Source of the DNA: JACKFB01 sp041389525
Lineage (GTDB): Bacteria; Myxococcota_A; UBA9042; PHBI01; JACKFB01
Reading direction: 5' to 3'
DNA: 57,704 nt
Assembly: GCA_041389525.1 (NCBI GenBank)
Contig: JAWKRR010000050.1
Coordinates: forward strand, 1-57,704
The translations under genes and the position numbers were made by a program. The notes under the pieces were generated by a model. It made no database searches, had not been told where the DNA came from, and was given only the letters and a program-made list of their open reading frames with translations. Within the stretch, counting starts at the first letter, position 1; every line of letters begins with the position of its first letter. Of the stretch, positions 16,921-25,600 are shown in pieces.

Positions 16921-17976
16921 ATGCGAGCCATCACCCAAACCACCTACGGAGGCCCCGACCGTCTGTCCCTGGCGGAGGTCGCCCGCCCAACCCCCGGTCC
17001 GCGCGACGTGCTCATCGAGGTACACGCGAGCGCGGTGACCCAAGGCGACCGACGGCTGCGGGCTGGCGATTTCCCAGGAATTACCTGGCTTCCCGGACGA
17101 CTGGCGATCGGGCTGACCGGCCCGCGCCAGCCCGTCTGCGGCACGATGTTCGCCGGACGGGTCGTCGAGCGCGGTGCGGAGGTCACGCGCTTCAGCGTGG
17201 GCGACGCGGTCTTCGGCAGCCCGGGGGTGGGGGCGTGGGCGACGCACGTGGCGATGCCTGAAGACGGCTCCCTCGCGGCGATGCCGGCGGGCCTCACCTT
17301 CGAGGAAGCCGCGTCGCTGCCCTACGGCGGCGTCACGGCGTTGGTGTTCCTGGGCGATCTCGGGCAGCTCGCGCCCGGCGAGCACGTGTGCATCTTGGGC
17401 GCGTCCGGCGGCGTGGGCCGGTTCGCGGTCCAGGTCGCTCGGCACATGGGCGCGGAGGTGACCGCGGTCAGCAGCCGCGAGACCCACGCGCTGGTCCGCT
17501 CGCTCGGCGCCGACCACGTCGTCGACTACCGCACCCAGGACTTCACGCAGACGGCGCGGCCCTACGACCTGGTCCTCGACACCGTCGGCACCACCAGCTT
17601 TCGCGCGTGCCGGCGCGCGCTGTCGCCCACCGGCCGCTACCTCTCGCTGCTCGTGACCGCGCGCCTGCTCATCGACATGCTCGTCACGCGGCTGCGCGGC
17701 GGCCAGCGGGCGATCACCGGGGTGGCCATGGACCGCCCGCAGGAGCTCGACGAGCTGCGCGCGCTCGCCGAGGCCGGCGTCATCCGACCTGTCATCGACG
17801 GGGTGTTTCCGCTCGAGGAGATCGCCAAGGCCCACGCTCACCTGGAGTCGAGCGCCACGCACGGCACGGTCGTAGTGCGGGTGAGCGACCGATCTCGGGA
17901 GGTCGGGACGGTTACAGCGGCGACAGCGGCGCAGGCTGGGAGGGCTGGCGCTCGGGGCGCGGGACGCCGAGGTTAG
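16921..17976 (+). CDS. Zinc-independent MDR oxidoreductase (quinone-reductase type)
   Basis: 351 residues of the medium-chain dehydrogenase/reductase family. Present are the N-terminal GroES-like domain (PTPGPRDVLIEVHASAVTQGDRRLRAG), CGTMFAGRVVERGAEVTRFSVGDAVFG, LPYGGVTALVFL, the Rossmann GASGGVGRFAVQVARHMGAEV, LGADHVVDY and DLVLDTVG. The structural-zinc cysteine cluster is absent, so an NAD(P)H quinone/enone reductase is likelier than an alcohol dehydrogenase. The ATG at 16921 follows GGAGA at 16911-16915. The last ~30 residues (GTVTAATAAQAGRAGARGAG) look like low-complexity read-through past the usual end. Likely regulated by the divergent LysR. Confidence 0.88.
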   Translation: MRAITQTTYGGPDRLSLAEVARPTPGPRDVLIEVHASAVTQGDRRLRAGDFPGITWLPGRLAIGLTGPRQPVCGTMFAGRVVERGAEVTRFSVGDAVFGSPGVGAWATHVAMPEDGSLAAMPAGLTFEEAASLPYGGVTALVFLGDLGQLAPGEHVCILGASGGVGRFAVQVARHMGAEVTAVSSRETHALVRSLGADHVVDYRTQDFTQTARPYDLVLDTVGTTSFRACRRALSPTGRYLSLLVTARLLIDMLVTRLRGGQRAITGVAMDRPQELDELRALAEAGVIRPVIDGVFPLEEIAKAHAHLESSATHGTVVVRVSDRSREVGTVTAATAAQAGRAGARGAGRRG

Positions 17977-18113
17977 ATATTCGTGAGAGCCGCTCGGGGC
18001 ACGGGGTTGCTAGGCTCGCGCCGCGCCGAGCGCTGGCGTCGCCGCGGACCACCGCACGCCGCGACGGCCCCGCGCACCTCGTCTTCGCCACACCGCCTGC
18101 CTGGAGCACCTCG

Positions 18114-20006
18114 ATGAAGAAGCAGACCCTTTTCCGGAGCGCGCTGCTCGCGATGATGTGCGCGAGCACCCTGGCGGTCGCCTGCGACGGTGGTGAGACA
18201 GGGACCGGCGACGCGGTCGACACCGCGGGCGACTCCGCCTCCCCCGACGCCGCGGGAGACAGCACCTCGGCGGACACGGCCGCACCCGACGCCACGGCCG
18301 ACACCGCGCAGCCCGACGCGGCCGCGGACACCGCGCAGCCCGACGCGGCCACGGACACCGCGGTCCCGGACGCCTCCGCGGACACGGTCGCACCGGACGC
18401 CAGCCCCGACACGGTCGTTCCCGACGCCACCACCGACACCGTCACCACCAAGCCCCCGAACATGGGCGGCAGCTGCGACCTCGCCAGCCCGAAGTGCGGC
18501 AACCTGATGACCTGCCAGGCGTGGACCGACGGCAAGGCGTACTGCTTCTGCCCGGACGGCCAGGACTACTCGGGCGGGCTTTGCAGCGGCGACCTGACGG
18601 GCGTCAAGTCGATGTGCGCGTACACGAAGAAGGACTGCACGGGTCAGGGCTTCTGCTTCGACGTCACCTCGACGACCTGCGACTACCTGGCCGAGAAGCT
18701 GCTCGACAACCCGGGCTGCGCGGAGCTCGACGAGACCGGCAACCAGTCGGCCGCGGTGTGCGTCAGCCACATCACCGACACGAGCAGCCCGTACCACGAC
18801 AGCGCCGAGTGCCCGCTGGTCCAGTACTGGAGCAACCCCAGCGACTTCCCGATCGACTGCCGCTGCGCCGGCAAGTTCGAGGACCCCTGCAAGCGACCCT
18901 ACAACCTCGAGCCCAAGGTCAGCTTCGGCGCGGGGCCGCGGATGCGCGACCTGGCGTCGACGGTGCAGGCGTGGAACGGCGTGCTGGTCGGCGACGAGTG
19001 GTACGTCGCGGTGGGCTGGAGCACGGCCAGCAAGAAGTACCAGACGATGATCTTCGCCATCGACCTCGAGACGGGCGACCGGCGCCACGTCTCCGGCGCG
19101 TTCAACGACCCGTCCAACGGCTACACCGAGGTGGGCGCGGGCCCGCAGTTCATCACGCTGATGGACATGAAGCTGGGTAAGGACGGGATGCTCTACGGCG
19201 TCGGCGCCATCAGCGATATCGGCGCGCCCAAGGTGTATCGCATCGACCCGAAGACCGGCGATCGCGAGCTGCTGTTTGACGAGGAGACGGCGGACCAGGC
19301 GACGCTGTGCCCCAACGGCTCGACGCTGCCCGGCAAGAAGGTCCTGCAGATGATCCCTGAGGGCTGGGCGATGGACGACGACTACAACTTCTACTTCGCC
19401 TACATCAACATGCCGGGGCGCGGCGTGGCGAAGTTCCCGAAGGACTTCAGCAAGTGCGAGTTCCTCACCCGGGTCCCCGACGCGAACCAGTCGACGACGC
19501 TCAAGGACCCGGTAGGAGCGGGCTACAGCGAAGTGCAGTTCCAGATGCGCGCGTTTGAGATCGTCGCCGGCAAGCTCTACGCGGTCTCGGACACCAAGCT
19601 GCTCGAGGTGGACCTGACGACGGGCAACCGCAAGCTCATCAGCAACGGCAAGGACGTCGGCGGCCTGGGCGCCGGCCCCATCAACGCGGAGGCGCTCGGT
19701 GACCGCTGGTCGCGCTGGGACCCCTACCGCAACGTGCTGTGGACCTACGGCATCAAGGGCGCCTCGGGAGCCATCGCCGTCGACCTCAGCAACGGCGACC
19801 GGACGACTTGGCCGTGCTGGCACCCGACGCTCGGGAAGCAGGGCGCGTGCGGCAACACCGGCACGCCGCTGATCCCCGGCTACCTCAGCTTCGGGGGCAT
19901 GATGATCGACCCCAGCCCGCCCCACGACCTCTACTTCGCCCACGACCTCTTCTCGGTCGTGAAGTACGAGATCAAGACGGGCAACTCCTACATCTTGAGC
20001 CTCTAG
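18114..20006 (+). CDS. Lipoprotein with Asp/Ala/Thr linker and propeller-like domain
   Basis: 630 residues. The signal peptide (MKKQTLFRSALLAMMCAS, lipobox Cys24) is followed by a repetitive linker of PDAxADTA units to about residue 105, a Cys-rich module (~115-260, about 18 Cys; MTCQAWTDGKAYCFCPDG) and a long region (~270-630) with repeated hydrophobic-D-P/L-x-TG-D/N-R turns: AIDLETGDRRHV, RIDPKTGDRELL, EVDLTTGNRKLI, AVDLSNGDRTTW, YEIKTGNSYIL. These periodic turns suggest a beta-propeller. No catalytic motif is seen. GGAG lies 8 bases before the ATG. Function unknown; probably surface-located. Confidence 0.8.
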   Translation: MKKQTLFRSALLAMMCASTLAVACDGGETGTGDAVDTAGDSASPDAAGDSTSADTAAPDATADTAQPDAAADTAQPDAATDTAVPDASADTVAPDASPDTVVPDATTDTVTTKPPNMGGSCDLASPKCGNLMTCQAWTDGKAYCFCPDGQDYSGGLCSGDLTGVKSMCAYTKKDCTGQGFCFDVTSTTCDYLAEKLLDNPGCAELDETGNQSAAVCVSHITDTSSPYHDSAECPLVQYWSNPSDFPIDCRCAGKFEDPCKRPYNLEPKVSFGAGPRMRDLASTVQAWNGVLVGDEWYVAVGWSTASKKYQTMIFAIDLETGDRRHVSGAFNDPSNGYTEVGAGPQFITLMDMKLGKDGMLYGVGAISDIGAPKVYRIDPKTGDRELLFDEETADQATLCPNGSTLPGKKVLQMIPEGWAMDDDYNFYFAYINMPGRGVAKFPKDFSKCEFLTRVPDANQSTTLKDPVGAGYSEVQFQMRAFEIVAGKLYAVSDTKLLEVDLTTGNRKLISNGKDVGGLGAGPINAEALGDRWSRWDPYRNVLWTYGIKGASGAIAVDLSNGDRTTWPCWHPTLGKQGACGNTGTPLIPGYLSFGGMMIDPSPPHDLYFAHDLFSVVKYEIKTGNSYILSL

Positions 20007-20035
20007 CCGGCGGCTCCTCGGGCCCCCGGGGTCAG

Positions 20036-20061
20036 CCGCGGAGGCAGCGCTCGCTCCGCGG
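20036..20061. terminator. GC-rich inverted repeat, possible terminator
   Basis: CCGCGGAG and CTCCGCGG form a perfect 8-bp stem with a 10-base loop, 30 bases after the stop of the 18114 gene. There is no T-run, so intrinsic termination is only a possibility. Confidence 0.35.
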
Positions 20062-20102
20062 TCCGGGAGGCGCTGGGCCGCTCCCCGCCTGCGTCGTAGC
20101 GC

Positions 20103-20132
20103 GAGCAAGTCTCAAGTCCGTACCCGACCCCT
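20103..20132 (+). repeat. Dispersed 30-bp repeat, copy 3
   Basis: Identical to copies 1 and 2 over 30 bases. It lies between the convergent ends of the propeller-like and ZU5-like lipoprotein genes. Confidence 0.9.
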
Positions 20133-20229
20133 GGTGGGGGTGGGCGGGCCGCGCTCGTGGGGACGCCCGCTCGAGATCGGCGGTGTTCCCACGAGGCGGC
20201 CCGGCCGAGGCGCGGTCGCGGACTAGGGA

Positions 20230-21849
20230 CTAGGGCGTGAAGGTGACCTCGGTGTAGGTGCCGCTGATCTTGCCCGTGGCCGTCCCGGTGAGGTCCTCGT
20301 GCTTGGTGCGGTCCTTCTCCTCGGAGTCGGTCGAGGTCGGGTTCTGGCTGACCGGCGGCCAGGCGAAGTCGCCGCCCTGCACGGTCAAGGTCAGGGACAT
20401 CTCAAAGGTCTTGGCGCTGGCGTCGACCGCCGTGATGTCGAAGCTCGAGCTGTCCGGGACGAACTCGATGGTGCCGAGGCCGGCGGCGCCCATCAGGGTC
20501 ACGTCGCCGAGGCCGCCGGTCTGCTTGGTCAGCGGCACGGCGATGGCGTCGGCGAAGGAGACGAATCCCAAGACCTGCCCGCCGCCGGCCGCGTATGCGC
20601 TCCACGACGCCACCGACTCCAGGTCGAAGCCCGCCGGGAAGGGCCGGTCGTGCACCAGGAGCAGCGCCGCGCGGACGACGCCCTTGTCGTCGGTGTCCTT
20701 ATAGAAGCTGCACAGGGCCGGACGCTTCAGGGAGATGGGGGTCGTGGTCGGGCTGGCGCCGAGGGTCGCCGCGCTCCCGGTCAGCTCGACGTTGCAGCCG
20801 GTGTTGACGCAGGTGACCTCGACGGCGTGGTTGGCGCCCTGCAGCGTCCCCTTGGGGTTGGCGATGGTGCACGTCGTCGTCGCGGGCTGGCGCGTGATGG
20901 TCACGTCGTAGGCCGCCCCGTCAGCGAAAATCTGCTGGAGCCAAGCCAGCTCGAGGCTCGCGCTCAGGGTCAAGGGGTACTGCTTCTTCGCGCCGGCGCT
21001 GTCGGTGACCGCGACCGAGACCTCGAGGCTGTCGCCCGCGGGGACGACGTCAGCGAAGACGGCGAGCTGACGGCCCGGGACGTTCTGCGCCATGCTGGCG
21101 TAGAGCAGTCCGAGGCAGGCCGCGTGCTCGGCGACCGTGATGGTCTTCTGAATCGGCGCGAAGTACGCGGTGGCGTCGCTGGAGACACGCTCGCAGAAGA
21201 ACTTGGTGTTGGTCTGCGAGGAGACGCGCAGCTCGGCCTTGCGGGCGCCCGCGACCGTGAAGGGCACGTAGTGGACGTTGTAGGTGCCACCGGCCCAGTT
21301 CTGCCACTGAGTCGTCGCCGACTGCGCGGCGGCCTTGGTCTTGTAGGAGGCCAGCTCAGCGCCGCTCCAGCAGGGGCAGCTCCCGGCGGCCACGTTGACG
21401 GCGCTGTAGACGCTGAAGTGCATGACGTCGAAGGAGATCTCGCCTGCGCCAACCGTGATGGGGCCGGCGGGCTTCCACTCGGTGGAGGACTCGTCGTCGA
21501 GCTGCAGCAGGACGACCTCGGTGCCGGTGAGCGTGGTCGGCATGGTGACGGTCACGGGCTTGTCGAAGGTCGTGCCGTGGGGCGTGAGGACGACCGAGGT
21601 CGCGGCGGCGGCGATGACGCCTTCGGGCAGGGCGGCCCAGCCTTGGGCGGCGGAGTCGTCGACCAGCTCGATGGCGACGTCCACGCCCTTGGAGACCGCG
21701 CCGGCGGGGATGACGACGCTGGCGCCGCTCTCGAGGGTGATGGTGCCGCCGGTGGCGCCGATGGCCTGGGAGGCGCTGGAGCCGGAGCCGCAGCCGAAGA
21801 GGCCGCTCAAGGCGAGAACGACGAGGGAAGAGCGAAGCAAGAGTCGCAT
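20230..21849 (-). CDS. Lipoprotein with N-terminal ZU5-like domain
   Basis: 539 residues; the start at 21849 gives MRLLLRSSLVVLALSGLFGC with lipobox Cys20, whereas the frame extends 25 codons upstream without a signal. Residues ~30-150 match a ZU5-like pattern common in bacterial lipoproteins: GATGGTITLESGASVVIPAG, then AVSKGVDVAIEL, VVLTPHGTTFDKPVTVTMP and ending FDVMHFSVYSAVN. The rest is beta-rich with paired cysteines (CPCW, CTIANPKG, CVNTGCNVEL). No enzyme motif. Lipid-anchored surface protein of unknown role. Convergent with the 18114 gene and followed upstream by panD on the same strand. Confidence 0.8.
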   Translation of the reverse strand: MRLLLRSSLVVLALSGLFGCGSGSSASQAIGATGGTITLESGASVVIPAGAVSKGVDVAIELVDDSAAQGWAALPEGVIAAAATSVVLTPHGTTFDKPVTVTMPTTLTGTEVVLLQLDDESSTEWKPAGPITVGAGEISFDVMHFSVYSAVNVAAGSCPCWSGAELASYKTKAAAQSATTQWQNWAGGTYNVHYVPFTVAGARKAELRVSSQTNTKFFCERVSSDATAYFAPIQKTITVAEHAACLGLLYASMAQNVPGRQLAVFADVVPAGDSLEVSVAVTDSAGAKKQYPLTLSASLELAWLQQIFADGAAYDVTITRQPATTTCTIANPKGTLQGANHAVEVTCVNTGCNVELTGSAATLGASPTTTPISLKRPALCSFYKDTDDKGVVRAALLLVHDRPFPAGFDLESVASWSAYAAGGGQVLGFVSFADAIAVPLTKQTGGLGDVTLMGAAGLGTIEFVPDSSSFDITAVDASAKTFEMSLTLTVQGGDFAWPPVSQNPTSTDSEEKDRTKHEDLTGTATGKISGTYTEVTFTP

Positions 21850-22044
21850 GGTGTGGCCTGTGCCGGGCGGTGCCCGGCGGTGTGGGAGAGGCGCGGCGTC
21901 GACAGACGCGCGGCTCGGTATCACGCCGGCGCGAGTGGCCGCCAGATTACGCGCGCGGTGGGGCGGAGACCCTTGAAACTCGGGCGGCGGGCGCGGGCCG
22001 GCGGCGGCGCTTGGCGCCAGGGCCGCGCGGCGGCGGCAGGCGTG

Positions 22045-22449
22045 TCAGGCGGCGTGGACGACCTGGGGTGGCAGCTGCGGGCCAGGGATCTCCTGACGAA
22101 TCTCGGCGACGCGGTTGTGCTGATCGACCAGCACCACGGTCGGGACGTGCGCGCGCGCCTCGGCGTCATCGAGGTCGACGAAGGTCGCCACGATCATCAG
22201 GTCGCCCACCGCGTTCCCATGTGCCGCCGCGCCGTTGAGGCACAGCACCCCCGAGCCCGCCGGCCCTTCCAGCGCGTAAGTGACCAGCCGCGTCCCCTGC
22301 GTCACGTTCCACACGTGCACCTGCTCGTGCTGCAGAATCCCCGAGGCCTTCATCAGGTCGCCGTCGATGGTGATGGAGCCCTCGTAGTGCAGATCGGCGT
22401 GGGTCAGCGTCGCGCGGTGGATCTTCGCGTTGAACATCTGTCGGCGCAT
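22045..22449 (-). CDS. panD: Aspartate 1-decarboxylase (pyruvoyl enzyme)
   Basis: 134-residue proenzyme that decarboxylates L-aspartate to beta-alanine for pantothenate/CoA. It self-cleaves at Gly24-Ser25 (THADLHYEGS-IT) to make the pyruvoyl group from Ser25; Lys9 in NAKIHRATLTHADL, WNVTQGTR, TYALEG and LNGAAAHGNAVGDLMI match the family, as does length (~126). The ATG at 22449 is set by the conserved N-terminus; GAGGAG lies upstream. It stands alone between two lipoprotein genes with no other pan gene in the window. Confidence 0.96.
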   Translation of the reverse strand: MRRQMFNAKIHRATLTHADLHYEGSITIDGDLMKASGILQHEQVHVWNVTQGTRLVTYALEGPAGSGVLCLNGAAAHGNAVGDLMIVATFVDLDDAEARAHVPTVVLVDQHNRVAEIRQEIPGPQLPPQVVHAA

Positions 22450-22613
22450 GGTCGCTCCTCTCCTGGCTTGGCGCCCCCGCTCCGGCGCGCCGCGGCGTCT
22501 CGCCGAGCACGCTAGCGACTCGGCGCCGGCCGGGCAACGACGGATTCGCAGGGGGGGCCGAGCGTCGCCTAGTCGGGGGCCGGGCGACGAGGCGATTGGG
22601 GCCAGCGAGGGCC

Positions 22614-22643
22614 GAGCAAGTCTCAAGTCTTGACACGACCCCT
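22614..22643 (+). repeat. Dispersed 30-bp repeat, diverged copy 4
   Basis: The first 18 bases (GAGCAAGTCTCAAGTC plus the following base region) and the last 8 (CGACCCCT) align with copies 1-3, and GCC precedes it as in copy 1. The inner part reads TTGACA instead of CGTACC, creating a TCAAGTCTTGA palindrome. It lies 11 bases past the stop of the Cys-rich PLC-like gene. Confidence 0.82.
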
Positions 22644-22654
22644 CGCGCTCCCCG

Positions 22655-25600
22655 TCACTGGCAGGAGAAGAAGCTGCAAGTCCCCGACAGGCACTCGATG
22701 CCGCTGCCGCAGCTTGAGCCGCTGCCCTTCTTCGCGCTGCAGTTCGTGCTCTTGCACCACTGGCTCGACGCGCAGTGGCTGGCGTTCTCGCACTCCACGC
22801 ACGTAAAGATGCCGCCGCAGTGATCGCTGAGGCACTCGTTGTCGCCGGCGCAGCTACCGCCGTTGGCCTTCCGCGCCACGCACTTGTTGGCCTGGCACCA
22901 CTGGTTGGAGGCGCAGTGGCTAGCGTTCTCGCACTCCACGCAGGTAAAGATGCCGCCGCAGTGGGTGCTCGCGCACTCGACGTCCGTGGCGCAGGCTCCG
23001 CCGTTGGACTTCTTCGAGATGCAGACGCTCTCGATGGGCGGGATCGCGTCAAGGGTGCAGAACTTGCCTGAGGGGCAGTCCGCCTGGGCGTCGCACTCCG
23101 AGCAGACCGTCAGCCAGCAGTTGCCGGACTTGCACTCCTTGTTCGTGCCGCAGGCGTGGAGGTTGTTCCACTTCGGCTGACAGTTTTTCAGCGCGTCACA
23201 CCAGCCGTCGGTGCAGTCGGAGTCGCTGGCGCACTCGCCGCACGAACCCAAGGTGCAGGCGTCCGAGGCGCACTCGACCTTCGTCCCACAACTCTCGCCG
23301 TTGGCCTTCTTGGCCTTGCAGGTGCTGTTGATGGGCGGCACCGGGTCCAGCGTGCAGAACTGGTCCGCGCCGCAGTCGGATTGCTCGTCGCACTCCGAAC
23401 ACACCGTCAGCCAGCAATTGCCAGACGCGCACTCGATATTCGAGGCGCAGGACGAGCTATTGGCCTTCTTGGTGACGCAGGTGCTGTTGATAGGCGGCAC
23501 CGGGTCCAACGAGCAGAACTTGCCCGACCCGCAGTCGGACTGCTCGTCGCATTCCGAGCACACCGTCAGCCAGCAATTGCCGGACAGGCACACGTCGTTG
23601 TTGCTGCAGCCCTGGCCGTTCGCGGCCTTCGGCTTACAGAACAAGAAGGTGTCGTCGCAGTACTCGGTCGCCCCGCAGCCCGACTCGTTGGCGCAGGGCT
23701 TCACGCAGCTTCCGCTCGCGCATTTTCCCGACAGGCACTGCAGGTTCGCGCCGCAGTCATCGCCAAGCTCGCCCTTCGGCAGGCACGCGTTGTCGTCCGG
23801 GTTCAGGATGTCCAGGTCGCACCACTCGTTCGACGTGCAGTCACTCTGCTCGTCGCAGAGCACGCACACCGAGCTGTAGCAATTCCCCGTAGTGCACTCG
23901 AAATTGTTGAGGCAGATCTCATTCCAGCCCTTCGTGGGCACGCACTTGCTCTTGTTCGGCGCCAGCGAGCAGAAGTCGTTCGGCCCCGGGCAGTCGTCCT
24001 GGTCGTCGCACTCCATGCACTGCGCGAAGAGGCAGGCGTTCGAGTAGCACTGGTCGGGCGACAGGCAACTCTTGCCCAGCAGGTGCCGCGGGATGCAGGT
24101 GCTGTTGCCGAGCGCCAGCGAGCAGAAGGTGTTGGCGTTACAGTCCGAGTTCGCGCTGCACTCGCCACAGAAGCCCGTCACGCACTTGCCGGACAGGCAC
24201 TCGATGCCCCCGAGACACACGTGGCCAGTCGCGCCCTTGCTGTCGCAGGTGCCCGAGGCCTTGCAGTACTCGTTGTCGCCACAGTCCTCGTCCTTCTTGC
24301 AGCTATGCGCGCACGACCCCAGCACGCACTTATCGCCCTTGCACTCGACCGCCGTGATGCAGCCCTTGCCGTCTTCACCCTCGTCACGGCACGCGCCGAA
24401 CACATCGCACCACATGCCGTCGCCGCAATCGGCGTGGTCCTCACACGAGAAACACACGACGCCGCAGTTGCCGCTCGTGCACTCGGTGTCGGCGGTGCAG
24501 AAGGTGCCATCGGGCTTGTCGGACAAACAGCTCTTCCAGGCCTCGCTGCAGAACTGGTCGTCGGGGCAGTCCGTGTCTTCCTGGCATGTCACGCAGTTGC
24601 CCCAGAAATTGCACACCCCGATCGTGCAGTCCGCGTCCGCCTTGCACTTCTGCACGGTCGAATTGTTGCACTGTTCCGCGTACGGCGAGCCGCCCTCCTC
24701 CTTCTTCAGCGGACCGTTGGAGGAGTTGTAGAACTGCACCAGGAACGCGTTGACTGAATAGGGCGCGCTCAGCTCCGAGCACTTGTCGACGGACGAGTGG
24801 ACGTACGTGTTCTGACACGCCGAGGCGTCCCAGCTCGTCAGCCCATCGGGGCGCGCGACGTGCTGCTTCACGTACAGCCCCTTCCACGCGACGTCCGACG
24901 GCAAATCGCCCGCGTAGTTGGCGCAGATCGGCAGGTCCTCGCTGTACCAGAGGTTCGCCAGTGGGTTCGAGGTGGGGTCGTCCTCCGCCGCGCTTGCAGC
25001 CGGCGAGTCAGCCACGAAGATCTCCCCGCGCCCCAGATACCCCCCGCCGAAGATCACCAGCCGCGCGTTCTTGCCGATCATGTTGGCGATGCTGATCGGG
25101 AAGGGCTCGTAGCCGTTCGACGTCAGGGTGCGCGGGTAGACGAACTTGTCGAGGCCCGAGGCGGCGATGGCGGCCTTGAAGTGGTCGTCGCCGACGTACT
25201 CGTCGAGCATCAAGGTCACGACCGCGTTTGGGTTGGCCTCCATGAACGCAGTGATCTCGGCCAATCGGTCGCCCAGCGGCGTCGAGTTGGCCGCGCAGGT
25301 GTTGTCGCCTCGGCACAGACACAGCGGGCCCGCGGTGGCCCCCGGCGTGCAGTAGTCCACGACGAGATTCAGCCACCGGATGCCGTCGTTAAGCATCTGA
25401 GTCAGCGTCTCGGTCTGATGTGCCGTCGACTTGGCGAAACCGTAAGCCACGCTGACATTCGCCTTGTAGGCGCCCGGCCACAGCACGTCCCGGTACATCT
25501 TGTTGCAGATCTTGCAGGAGGGGCAGTCCGCCGGACAGAAGGTCGAGGACTCGGCAAAGCTCGGGTTGTCACCGCACCAGCCGTCGCCACACCAGCCGGC

